A DNA stretch of 64,000 nucleotides from Rhizophagus clarus (Eukaryota; Glomeromycota; Glomeromycetes; Glomerales; Glomeraceae). The notes under the pieces were generated by a model. The model had not been told where the DNA came from, searched no databases, and saw only the letters and a program-made list of their open reading frames with translations. The position numbers and the translations under genes are program-made. Below, one piece after another: positions 52,901 to 64,000 of this stretch (position 1 is the stretch's first letter; every line of letters starts with the position of its first letter). Location: positions 1 through 64,000 of the forward strand of contig BLAL01000175.1 of assembly GCA_015698045.1 (NCBI GenBank), written 5' to 3'.

Positions 52901-54929
52901 CTATCTGTTAGATTTTTTATACCAATAAAGTGCTTGTTCTAAATCCTTTTTAACTCCTCTTCCATTATTATACATCGTAGCAAGATTATATTGAGCTAAA
53001 CTATCTCCTAAAATTGCAGCCTTTTGATATAATTCAAATGCTTTTTGTACATCAATAGTGGTTCCAATTCCAGCATTATAACAACCTCCTAAATTATTTA
53101 TTGCACGTATATTCCCTAAATTTGCAGCCTTTTGATATAATTCAAATGCTTTATTATAATTGGCAATGGTTCCAATTTGATTTTCATAACAACATCCTAA
53201 ATTGCAAATTCCCCGTCTATTTCCTAATTTTGCAGCTTTTTTGCATAAATAAAATGCTCTTTGACCGTTAAAACTAGTTCCAATTCCATTTATATAACAA
53301 AATCCTAAACTAGTTATTCCAAATACATTTCCTGAATTTGCTGCTTTTCGATATAATTCAAATGCCATTTGTTTGTTAACATTAATTCCAATTCCAAAAT
53401 GATTAAATACTCCGAGTAAAAAAACAGAATTTGAATTATTCTGACTATTCAATAACCAATCATAAATTTCTGTTAAAGTTATATTATGATCATTGAGATA
53501 ATTACTAGTCTCATTCCTTTTTCTTTCTATTTCTATATTTTCAAGAAGGAGAATGATTTCATTAACTATTATGTCAAAGTCATTATCTAACGATATTGAA
53601 GGTTCCATTTCTTTTATATCTATCTTATTAAAATATTGAGACATTTCTTCTTGCAATGGATTATTAATAACATTTTTAGGTATTTCGAAGATATTTTGTT
53701 TTTTACTACTTGATAATTGGATGTTTTCTTCTGAAATAATTGTATTTAATTTCATAACAACCTCTTTGATAGTTGGACGATTATCTGGATCATTATTCCA
53801 ACAATCTAAATAAAATGAAAATAAAAATGATCTTTTACAAGCTGAATCAATATTATAAACCATACTTAAAATTTTAAAATTTATTTGTATTTACCAGTGT
53901 AAACTTTTACATAGTCTGCTGGTGTATTAGAAATGGGTTTCTCTCTAAGACCTTGTGAAATTTTCTTAGTTAAATCATCATCATATAAATTGGTACAAAA
54001 GGGTGGTCGGCCACTAGATATCTCCCATAAGAGTATGCCAATACTGTATATGTTATTCTTTTTATTTACTTGAATTTGATCGTTGTTATCCCTTTTTATA
54101 TTAAAAATTTGTGGATCAACGTAGGCGACCATTTTTAATATGTTACTTGATAATTCAAAATCCGTTAATTTAATGGTGTTTTTGTGTATCAATATATTAT
54201 TAGGGTGCTATTATTAATGTGATAAATAAAATTAATAATTGTATTAAATATAAAAGTTCCAAAACATAAATTAATAAAATGCGAATAAGTAAATAATCTA
54301 CCAAATTACGATGCACGATTTCTTTATCATGTAAGTATAATATAGCATTAGCTAACTGAAGTGCTAAATTTAACTTATCATTCCAAGTGAGTTTCCCAAA
54401 GCGTTCACTTAAATAATTTCGAAGGGTATTACTATCTGCATATTCCATAACCAGTAAATATTTTTTTGAATTATCACTTTCATTTTCTTTTTAAAAGAAA
54501 ATTTACTTTAGATCTTTTTATTTTTGATAAAATTAATATTTAAAATATATTAAATAATACCTGTTGTAATGCCATAAAATTGAATAATATTCTCATGAAA
54601 ATCCACTTCATGTCGAAGTTTAAACTAAAACAAAAAATAGTATTGTAAATTATTAATACATTATAAAAATGAAAAATTTTTATTTGATGAAATATTATAA
54701 TTACTTCATTAACAATTTCTTTAGTAATGATGTTGAAATTAGCAAAGGATTTTAACGCAAAATAATTATGAGAATTTTTCCAGTTTGCACGATAAACTTT
54801 TCCGAAACTTCCGAATCCAATTTCTTGAATATTATTAAAATATTTATAATCATAATATTTAATTTGTTTTTTCGCAATAGATTCCTCGATCAAATCAACC
54901 CACGTATTAGATTCAACGTTGTTAGACAT
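52901..54929 (-). CDS. Pseudokinase-Sel1 repeat protein G
   Basis: Exons 54,705-54,929, 54,561-54,624, 54,302-54,486, 53,895-54,207 and 52,901-53,805 total 1,692 bases (563 residues), frame kept. The loop IGFGSFGKVYRA and lysine are kept, but HRD reads VHRNL and DFG reads TDFEL. About a dozen residues after DFE are missing compared with siblings (SSNILKMVAYVD). NNIYSIGILLWE remains. Losing both the catalytic Asp and the DFG glycine marks a pseudokinase. Five Sel1 repeats follow, the last truncated (YWYKKSNR then stop). The leader motif CCGCAGTAAGACACTTTTC lies just before the ATG. Confidence 0.84.
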
Positions 54930-57713
54930 TATTTAAGTACAGAAAAGTGTCTTACTGCGGTAGTTTACTTTTTATGTTAAAGGAAAAAAAGGAATTCATG
55001 TACTTTTGGCGTTATTGTGTAATATGATCACATAGCAGAAAAGTTAATGTTATACGACAGTGTGCTTAATGTAGCACAAATTTTTTTAGATCATATGACC
55101 ACGAGATTCGATAATGTTCAAAGTATATTTTTTTAATTATTATATTAAGCTTATCATTTGAGGAATTTGGGAGAATTTTCCTTTGTTAGGTTTTACTAAA
55201 TACAAATTAAAGAAATTTGTTCACAGATAGTAATATACAGTACTTCAAATAAAATATGGCTTGCTCAACTGATCTTATGTCATCTTTACATTGTTATTAT
55301 TTGTTGATTTAAAATTTTCCTAATTATTGTATTTTAATTTCAATTAACTTGAATGTAAAATACTAGCTTTATTTCCCGGAGTCAAGTTGGAATTGTGCGA
55401 AATTTTTTTTTGCTTGAGAAAGAAATCCTAGAATAGAATGAAACTCTTCTAAGTGATCACTCACACCCATCCGCACTCATAACTTCACACCCATATACTC
55501 GCGCTCCCATATACACACACCGCAATAGCAACCTCCAATTCACCCACTAACTGAATGAAAACTTTCACTCACACACTATCTATACTCACAACTCTACGCC
55601 CATATACCATGTCCTACAATAACTGAACACCACCATTTGCACGTGTCACTATAAATTGCAAAATTTTTATTATACTAACCTTTACTTTCCTCTTACAGGT
55701 TTATAAAGACACGACATCTCATTCAACTCGTTAAGAAAAATTCATGAACGTTAATAATCCATCACCCACGTAACTTGGATGATTTACGCATAAAAACCAG
55801 AATAAAATCCTAGAACGAAAATAAACTCACCTAAGTAACACCATATGCCTACACCCATATAAACCTATATAAACACACACTCCACACTCCACACTTAACG
55901 CTCATAACTCTACACTTATGTATCCTATATATTCACACCCCATACACACACGCACCAACACGCACCCACACTACAATAGCATCCCACTTTTCAACTTACC
56001 ACTAACTTTAGGAATGGATCATCAAAATTCCTAATACATCACTCGCGTAACTTGGATGACTTGTAGGGACCAGAGAATGAAATCTAAACGGAAAGAAACA
56101 CACCTAAGTAACACTCACAACGCTCACAACTTCACACATATACCCATATTCCCATATACAGTGCACACTACGCAAAACTACACACCTCACACTTACAACA
56201 CACCCATATGCATACACTATCCCAACTCACCCATACACACACACGACACCAACACGCTCGCCAACTCCCACACTACACTAACACCACCTCCCTCCAACTC
56301 ACTCATTAAAGAATATCCGAGTTTTTTAATCCATCACGTAACTGTACATAAGGACCATAGAATCTTTAATAATAAGTAATTATAGAAAGACAAGAAAAGA
56401 AAGTGCCTTGTATATAAAAGCGCGTAAACTTTAAAGAATATCAAAATGTAAAAAGAGAAAGGACGACAAAAAGGAAAAGAAGTGAACGTGACGAGAGAAA
56501 GGTTAAAGAGAGGGAAAAAGTAAGAAAAAAAGAAAGATGGAAAAGGAGGTGTATTTATATTATCCGATGTTTGATAATTTTCGCGTCACGTCGCGTCCTT
56601 GAATCACTAAACATAACAAATATTAGTCATGTTTTCTGACGCGCGTTGACGCACGCCACAAGTTATCACGAGTTATTATAAATAACCTCACATTTTTATC
56701 TCAACAAACATCTTTCCCATAAAAATATATGTGTTACAATAAATATAATTCTAAGGTATCTTATACTATTAGAATAATTATTTGGTAACTTACATCTCTT
56801 GTATTTCCTTCAAACATATGTGTTTGCTGGGATTTTATACGCTGGTAGGTCTTTATAAAAAAGTTAGAAAAGGTAAAAGGTGAAAAATATGCAAACAAGA
56901 GAAGTATAATGAATCTAACTTTGCGAAAATCCTATATTATTGTTAAAGTTTCTTTGACTGTTATAAGAAAGGTACAAAAGTGATTCCTCCTCCAGAATCA
57001 CTAGATCCCACAATAGATGTAATTCAGAGCACTTTTAATAACACTAGGAATTTGCATAGTTATCCCCCACAAAGGAAAGCATCACTTTCACATTTCCATT
57101 TCGAAGCATCCCGATCACTTTCAATGTTAAAACCAAAATTCACTTTTATATAATCTTCTACGAAGTAAAGTTTACATACCTGTACATTTTATTTAAAAGG
57201 TCTTGGACTTGATACAAAGAAAATATGACGTTCCATTAAACTCATATGCTTGATTTTTTTTTCTTTATGAAAGCTAAAAAGTGAATTGTTTACGGCTTAA
57301 AAAATTTTTTTTGTTTTCACAGAATGAATTTATGTTAATCTTACGTGCAACGACAGTACTTACAAGCATATTTTTCTGTAAAATGAATTAAGTAAAATGG
57401 CAAAGGACAAACCATCTAAAACTAGGTCAAATTGAAAAAAAGTTACGAGCAGTCGAAGCAGGAATTCGATTTTGAGATTAAAAAAAATAGTGTATTATTA
57501 ACAACTTTAAATACTACGTTACTTTGAAAAAAATTTAACAATACAAAACAGTTTTCAATTTTTATTATTATTTTATTTTTTTACTTAATTACTTATCTAT
57601 ATATATATATATTTTTTTCTTAATCACTTATTGAATTTTTTAAAATGTAAATGCTTAAAATAATCATGAAAGGTACGAGTAAAATCATTTTACATGATGA
57701 AGTAATTAGGTTT
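54930..57713. other. Intergenic DNA with CA-rich tandem array
   Basis: 54,930-54,970 is the leader region of G. The array at 55,450-56,370 is listed separately. 56,390-56,560 is purine-rich (GAAAGAAAAG type). 56,580-56,680 has CpG-containing TCGCGTCACGTCGCGTCC and ACGCGCGTTGACGC motifs. 56,700-57,713 shows nothing recognisable. Confidence 0.5.
55450..56370. repeat. Degenerate tandem repeat of about 280 bp with CA-rich arms
   Basis: The block CATCACCCACGTAACTTGGA and following bases recurs with start points near 55,771, 56,048 and 56,339 (periods about 277 and 291). Each is followed by an ACTCACCTAAGTAACAC-like stretch and 100-150 bases of CACACCCATATACACAC. A partial unit precedes at 55,440. 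Reading frames here are simple-sequence artefacts. Confidence 0.75.
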
Positions 57714-59921
57714 TTAAATTATTATACATGAAGCATTTTTTTTTCTTTTCTTGAGCTTTTTTAATTGATCTTCAGCATTTAGATATCCTTGTCTGGCAGA
57801 TTTTTCATACCAATACGTTGCCTGATTTATATTATTTTTAACTCCTTTCCCTTCTTTATACATAAAAGCAAGATTAAATTGAGCTATGTTATGTCCCAAG
57901 TTTGCTGACTCTTGAAATAATTCGAACGATTTTCGTACATTAACCATAGTTCCAATTCCATAATAATAACAATATCCTAACATCACGATCCCGCCTGAAT
58001 ATTTCCCATCAGCAGATTTTTTAAATAATTCAAATGCATTCTGATAATCCTTAGCAACCCCGTTTCCATTTAGATACAAAAGACCAAGATTACGCATAGC
58101 TATTACATTTCCATTACGCGCGGCCTCTTCATACCAACGAAAAGCTATTTTATAATCTTTACTAATATCTGTTTCCATTTTATGATATTGATCAATTTTT
58201 AATTGTCCCGTTAAATAATCTCTATTAATGAAATATTCATAATATTTAAATGCTAATTTTTCATTTTTTACGGTTCCTATTCCAAATTCATAACATTTTC
58301 CAACATAATATTGTGCCAACAGATGATTTTGTTCAGATGCATTAATAAATAAATGAAATGCTTTCTCTTCATTTTTGATACTTTCAATTCCTAAATAAGT
58401 AAAATATCCAAGTAAGAAAATAAAATTTGGATTATTTTGATTATTTAATAACTTGCTACGAATTTCTTCTGCATTTATACCAAAATTATTAAGATAACCA
58501 AGAAAAATGTAGGGTTGGTCTTTTCCTTCACTTGTTATTTCACATACTTTCATTAATATATGATTAATGATTTCATTTAAATCCTCGTCGTCTTCTTCAA
58601 CAGATGAGGATGTCGATGTATGATTAATCAGTGATTCTTCATATAAATTTTCATTTGATATTTGATAAGTTATATTATCATTTTGTTGATGAATGATTGT
58701 TCTTAATCTTTCGACGACTTCATTCATAGACGGTCGATTTTCTGGTTCGCCATTCCAACATTCTGAGTATATAACATATAAAGTTATATTAATAATAAAC
58801 TTTTAAAAAATTTAATCATAAAAATTTATAAACTTTATCGTTATAATTACCAATATAAAGATTTTCATAATCAACGGGGGTATTAGGAACGATTTTTTCT
58901 CTCCCTCCTTGTAAAATTTTCATGGCCAAGTCGACACTAGTTTCACCATCAAAAGGAGGTTTACCACTTAATATCTCCCATAAAAGTACACCAATGCTAT
59001 AGACATCACTTTTTTTATTTAAAGAATACGATTGTGTATTAAATTTTTTTGGGTCAATGTAAGGGATCATATTAAATGATTTTGTATGTGATTTTGATAC
59101 TATTTCAATTTCTTTCGATAAACCAAAATCTGCCAACTTTATAGAATTTTGATGTACCAATATATTACAAGAATGCTATATAAAACGTATAATGTATAAA
59201 ATAAATATATAATTAAAATTAAATTTATGAAAAATTTTAAATATAATTATTTACCAATTCACGATGTACAATGTTTTCGTCATATAAACATGATATAGAA
59301 CAGGCAAGCTGGTATGCCAGATTACATTTATCATTCCAAGCAAGACCATCAAAGTTTTTCTTTAAAAAGTAACGAAGATTACCCCCGTCAGCATACTCCA
59401 TTATTAACAAATAATTTGTTGATTGATCAACTTCATTTTCTAACGAATGAAAAGAAAATTTACATACATATTAGCTTTTTTTAAAATAATCAATCTAATT
59501 TAATTTTGAATTGAATTTTATCATACCCGAGTTAAGTTTAGTAATTCCATAAAAGCGAACAACGTTATGGCGAACATTTACGTCTCTTTGATGTTTAAGC
59601 TAAATTACGGACATAAACAATGACATAAACAATAAAATTTTTGAATAAAAAGAAAAATGAGGCTTACGTACTTAAAAAAGAGCGAAAAAAAAAACATACC
59701 TCACGAACAATTTCTTCTAGGGTGAATTCGTTGAAATTAAAAAAAGATTTTAACGCCAAGCAATGTTTTGAATTTTTCCAATTCGCACGAAGTACTCTTC
59801 CGGCACCTCCGATACCAATTTCTTTAACATTACTAAAATTATCATAGTATTCATAATATTTAATATGTTTTTTTGAAATGGAATCCTCAATCCAATCGTT
59901 TATATTTTCAGTATCTTTCAT
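57714..59921 (-). CDS. Kinase-Sel1 repeat protein H with C-terminal CaaX box (HRE variant)
   Basis: Exons 59,700-59,921, 59,527-59,599, 59,255-59,439, 58,851-59,175 and 57,714-58,762 total 1,854 bases (617 residues) in frame. The loop is IGIGGAGRVLRA, the lysine is in LALKS, DFG is ADFGLSKEI and SDVYSIGVLLWE is kept. The HRD motif reads VHREL and the alpha-C Glu position is Asp (QRDV). An acidic linker (VEEDDEDLNE) precedes six Sel1 repeats. The protein ends KKLKKRKKNASCIII: a polybasic patch followed by Cys-Ile-Ile-Ile, a CaaX prenylation signal of the geranylgeranyl type. That predicts membrane attachment, unlike its siblings. A and H form one subgroup (73-base exon 2). Confidence 0.87.
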
Positions 59922-62412
59922 TATGATGTTATTATATATTTTGTTAAAAAAAAAGATAAAAAAAAGACTTACTAAAATATAATCCTTATTTATAGAATTT
60001 TTTAAAATCTTCGGACAATTAGGATTTGATACATCGCTAAATTCGCGGATAAGTTCTTGTATTTATAAGGAAATTATCAAAATGTGAATAGTGCATTAAT
60101 ATAAGTAACAATTTATAATTAGAATAAATCAAATGTTGAAGTGTTTCAAGTTAAAAAATCAGGCGAATATCTTTCTTTCATTATTACCTTTTCTGAACTA
60201 AAAAAAAAAAAAAAAAATTTATTGGTGAATCGGAAAAATCGGGTCAAGCTTAAGCATATCAGGGGTGATGATCATTTTCAATTTAAAAATGTTAAACAAA
60301 TTAGCGACAATGAAACGAGTTGTTGATCATTTGACCTGATTATTTATGCTTAAATATAATTCAAAAAAGGGGCTTGCTTTTTATAAAAGGAAAATATAAA
60401 GTATAAGCCTCTGCATTATAATTATTTTTCTTGGCTATATCTAATTTGTAAATAAAGAAAATCTACCCCTTATTTACTAATAAAAACGTCAAATTATTTC
60501 ATTTAACAATTTTATGCTTACTATAAAAGTACAAATTCTTGTGTGAGCCGAATAAACGCATATCACCGATTTATGATGACAGAGTTAACGTTCTAATGAT
60601 CTTTTTCTAGTTACGTGTTTGACATGCAATATTCTTGTAGTTTTTGCATTTTTAATGATTTGGAGAAATTTAATAATAGGCACCTTTCAAAATCAAAGTA
60701 ATATAACTGCGAAGCTAATGCAAAATTTCACTCGCAATTTTTAATATTACACAATTATTAAATAATTGAGGCCGGCACCATCTGCCAGAAAAGAATTGAT
60801 TTACGCCATTAAGATCATTAGCATTCAGTTTAAATATATATTTAATGCTTTATAAAATTTATGCATAAAAAACGAGTGCAAAGTCTAATCATTAAAAATC
60901 TTTTGCACGTGATCAATAAATACCGCTACTTATAGTATATTTTAGTTTAATAAAATTTTCATGAAAATATTACGAGAAAAATGAAAAATGATTTCGTTTA
61001 ACAAAAATGTAATTTTAGTGTTTAGTGTATTTCTTAGAAAAAACTCATAAAAAAACATGATCATGAGTCGTGATTCACATATCAGTACGTCTAATTTTAA
61101 GAAAAAACTTTTTAATAGTAAGGTATTGTTAATTTTATTTGAACTTTATGTTGTAAATGAAAAATGCTTGCAAATTCTATTTTTTTCAATTCTTCGCGTA
61201 TTTAAATTACGAATACTTTGTATCAACATGTATAAATTTCAATTTGATATCTCGTTGTTAAATGGAACATTTCAGATATCATGATCATGACACTTTTAAA
61301 CTCAAGAAAAAAAAAAAAAGTTATTTAAATTAAATATAATAAACTATGGAAGTTATTATGCAAAATTCTATCCCAAATTTTATAGTGCATTCGGCAAGTC
61401 TGGGTGAATATCTCAATAGTAAAATGAGAGCTAGATTTTTTTTATTGAGTATATTTATGTATTAATGTTCTTGTAACGTTACACTATATTTTTTAATAAA
61501 ATGAGATAAAATCTTAGTGCAATAATAAAATAAAATAAAACAAAATGAAATGAAATCAGGATCCATAGCAATGTATTTGTCTAAAGCGTAACCGTAGGCC
61601 GTAGGGCACTAAGACACTATCTCTTAAAATTCATTGCAATGTCTGTGTCATTTTGTTACAGTTTTTTTTTTTTATTTTGTTTTTTTTTTTAATGTTCTCT
61701 TTATTAAAATCATAATATTAAAAAAAATTTGTATCAAGTTATACACGACGCGAACATGTATTCACTAATAAAGAGTCCTTGGGAATTCCCGATTATTATT
61801 GTCTTTTTCATTCCAGACTAATTAAGCCACAAAATTGGAAAATAATATGTTACATCAAACTAACGAGCAGCTCTGAAAATACTAGTTCATCCTTAGCGGA
61901 TTTGTTGTTTATAACCTTTGATATTAAATTGTTTGACAAAATTATGTATTTCACATAGTTACACAGAACTGTACTCTGCAAACTTTCGAATGTATTGTGG
62001 ATTGCCGATTGGAATTTTACGTTTTTTTAATTTTTATTGTCCTGGGTACTATCAGATAGACACGCCTCCTAGTGTATAAATCCAAAGTCCATACCGATCC
62101 TTAAATGTATCCATTATTACAATACTTATTTTGTGTTTTTTTGTTTCTTAACGTCTTGTACTAATAATTTTAATAAATCGCTACCTTTAAACTTATATCA
62201 ATATATATAGAAGATAAAACATTAACGATAAAAATAATCTTTTAACGTGACGCTTCAGACGCTCCAATGGTTCCCGTTATCTAGTGATTATATGTCGAAT
62301 AAATGATTACGTGTGTTAATCAGAGAGTGTGACTCTTGTGACAGTAATTAACCACTAAATTCGATTTGATTTGCGAAATCAACATACAATGCAAAGCAAT
62401 AAAACCTTATTA
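59922..62412. other. Intergenic DNA between H and relic I
   Basis: About 2.5 kb, AT-rich, with poly-A/T runs at 60,200, 61,300 and 61,660-61,690. The frames at 60,141-60,326 and 61,057-61,284 are isolated and unconvincing. No RNA gene or repeat is recognised. Confidence 0.4.
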
Positions 62413-63560
62413 ATGTCTTATAACATTGAATTTAATTCAAATGAGCAGATCAATTGGATTGAAGAGACTATTGTGAGAAAACACATTAGATACGATTATA
62501 AATATTTTAATAATATTCAAGAAATTGGTTCCGGAAGTTTCGGAAAAATATATCGTGTGAACTAGAAAAGTTATCGCAATTATTCCATATTGAAATCTTT
62601 CTTTAATTTCAATAATAACGTTACGGTTAAGGACTTAAGGTAATTGTCATCAACTAAGTAATTATAATTGTAGTTATACATTAAACATTTTAATATTTGA
62701 TGTTATATTACGTTCCTTATTTATTCGCTTAGTCGTCAGCGCGAAGAGATTTTCGGGAATATTATTTGTTTTTATGGTATCACAAGTATAATAAATTTAA
62801 ATCGGGTTTATCTTTCTTTTTTAAAAAATAATAATAATAATATTTCTTTTAAAAGAAAATCGAGGCAATAACCGAAAAAAAATATTTACTGATGATGGAA
62901 CATACAGATAGTGGTAGTGATATCTTCATCGTGTAAACATAATACAGCATTAGTTAATCATTCCAAGTAGAATTATTAAAACGTTCTCCTAAGTAATTTC
63001 AGAAGTTATTGTGTATCGTGATTTTGTAGGTATCTATAATTCAATAAATTATATATATTGTAAGAACACAGTTATGTAATTTTATTGCATCTAATGTACT
63101 ATATATATATTATCGGAATGCTATTATAAGAATATTGTCAAAAAGGATTGATGAATCATCTAATATTCAATCAAAATTATCGGAGTAGTTCATTACATTG
63201 ATCCACAAGTTTTTAATAGAAAGAGATAGCAAAATTCAAATACTAATATATTAGTAAATAAAAAGAGTGACATTTATAATGTTGGAATATTCTTATCGGA
63301 AATATCTATTGGTCAACTACCTTTTTGTAATGAACCATACGATGTCGTCGCTATGACGCCCATTCCTGATATACCAGAAGACTATGAAAAAAATATATAC
63401 TCGTAACTACAATTAAAATTTAATTATAACTTGTATTAATGCTAAAATAAGTTAAGAAGTATTTTTTTTTCTCTTATTGTTTAATAATGTATCAGATAAT
63501 GACCAACTATAAATTAGGTTGTTACAAATAATTCTAATATAGATATCCAATCAGAAGAAT
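62413..63560 (+). pseudogene. Kinase-Sel1 pseudogene I with internal microinversions
   Basis: Exon 1 runs from ATG 62,413 (MSYNIEFNSNEQINWIEE, IGSGSFGKIYRVN) to an in-frame stop at 62,563 where siblings read NWKNS. Exon 2 traces lie at 62,730-62,790 (NIICFYGITS). Exon 3 starts at about 62,865 (KYLLMMEHTDSGS). From about 62,918 to 63,003 the sequence matches the next part of exon 3 on the opposite strand, then IVYRDF resumes forward. Exon 4 traces follow (SKRIDESSNIQSKL, KSDIYNVGIFLSEISIG), with a second short inverted piece at about 63,107-63,125. Only scraps of exon 5 remain and no Sel1 repeats are seen. Many stops and shifts; clearly dead. Confidence 0.75.
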
Positions 63561-63599
63561 ATTGTTTGAAATTCCTGATACAGTTTTATTAATACATTA

Positions 63600-64000
63600 C
63601 ATGTAGAGATGGCTCAAAATTCCATAATGTGAATACAGTAGAAATAGAAACCTGATTTATCTGATAAGTTGAAGAAAAAAATTTTTTTTTTTTGTAAAGA
63701 GAAAAGGATCAAAAAGCAAAAATTTTTTTTAAAAAAAAATAGGATGGAGACAAAAATGAAAAAAAAAGTGAAAGGAACGACAAGAAAAATAATTTTTATT
63801 TATTTATTTATTTTTTAAAAAAACGGGATGGAGTGAAAACTTTAAAAATAAATAAATGTGAAAAAGTAAATGATAAAAAAAGAATTTTAAGAAGGAGAAC
63901 AAAAAAAAATTGTTAAGTGAAGATAATAAAAAAAAGAAGGGAATAAAACGAAGAAAATAAGATATTTAAAAAAATTAAAAAGAAAATTATTTTTTTTTTT
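63600..64000. other. A-rich low-complexity edge
   Basis: Purine-rich DNA with long A runs and repeated GAAAAAAAT-like stretches, and no frame or recognisable repeat. Confidence 0.5.

Noticed and set aside
56056-56379. 107-codon frame rich in His, Thr and Pro
   Set aside because: Pure translation of the CA-rich tandem array.
60141-61284. Small frames between H and relic I
   Set aside because: No family, no introns, biased composition; nothing supports expression.
14072-64000. tRNA or rRNA genes
   Set aside because: I looked for cloverleaf-like blocks and rRNA-like GC-rich stretches and found none convincing; a dedicated tRNA scan would settle it.

Overview
The window looks like a piece of an arbuscular mycorrhizal (Glomeromycotina) nuclear genome, most like Rhizophagus. 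The support is very AT-rich DNA, short GT-AG introns, and a tandem family of protein kinase-Sel1 repeat genes of the kind that is hugely expanded in that lineage. This taxon is an inference from gene content; no marker gene was seen.

Bases 1 to about 14,071 are one large virus-like mobile element of the Polinton/Maverick type, treated here as a fossil. It is bounded by roughly 510-525 bp terminal inverted repeats (1-508 and 13,548-14,071). Its left end is at or just outside the window edge. It carries a family B DNA polymerase with an OTU-like Cys/His domain in front, an SF3 (D5-like) helicase, an A32/FtsK-type packaging ATPase, an rve integrase with a C-terminal chromodomain, a 2-cysteine-adaptor-like protein, a DUF5679-like zinc protein and several unknowns. 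No jelly-roll capsid gene is visible. In that place sits a coiled-coil protein, a retrotransposon Gag-like protein and a retropepsin-like protease. Between the polymerase and the next genes is an array of six 52-53 bp hairpin repeats. Most frames are open, but a few genes are broken.

Bases 14,072-64,000 are host DNA. Six kinase-Sel1 genes keep a shared five-exon structure: A (15,068-17,341), B (19,628-21,719), C (22,025-24,262), D (26,633-28,787), F (33,264-35,393) and G (52,901-54,929). A seventh, H (57,714-59,921), keeps the same structure and ends in a CaaX box. E (29,920-32,010) and I (62,413-63,560) are decayed copies. Only A and D keep the catalytic HRD aspartate; B, C, F, G and H have Tyr, Asn, Glu, Asn and Glu there, so most of the cluster is pseudokinase-like although the splice frames are intact. 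C and F are an inverted pair that share even about 0.8 kb of downstream DNA.

Between F and G lie a trypsin-like protease gene, a coiled-coil hypothetical, a relic of a different kinase, an unrecognised gene fragment, an RRM/RGG protein gene split twice by one MITE family, and an intact AIG1-type GTPase with a GC-AG intron inside its P-loop codons. Non-autonomous DNA elements are concentrated at 42.2-48.5 kb, including a TA-flanked pogo/mariner-like element with another element nested inside it. The rest is AT-rich intergenic DNA with foldback elements, a CA-rich tandem array (55.45-56.37 kb) and an A-rich edge.
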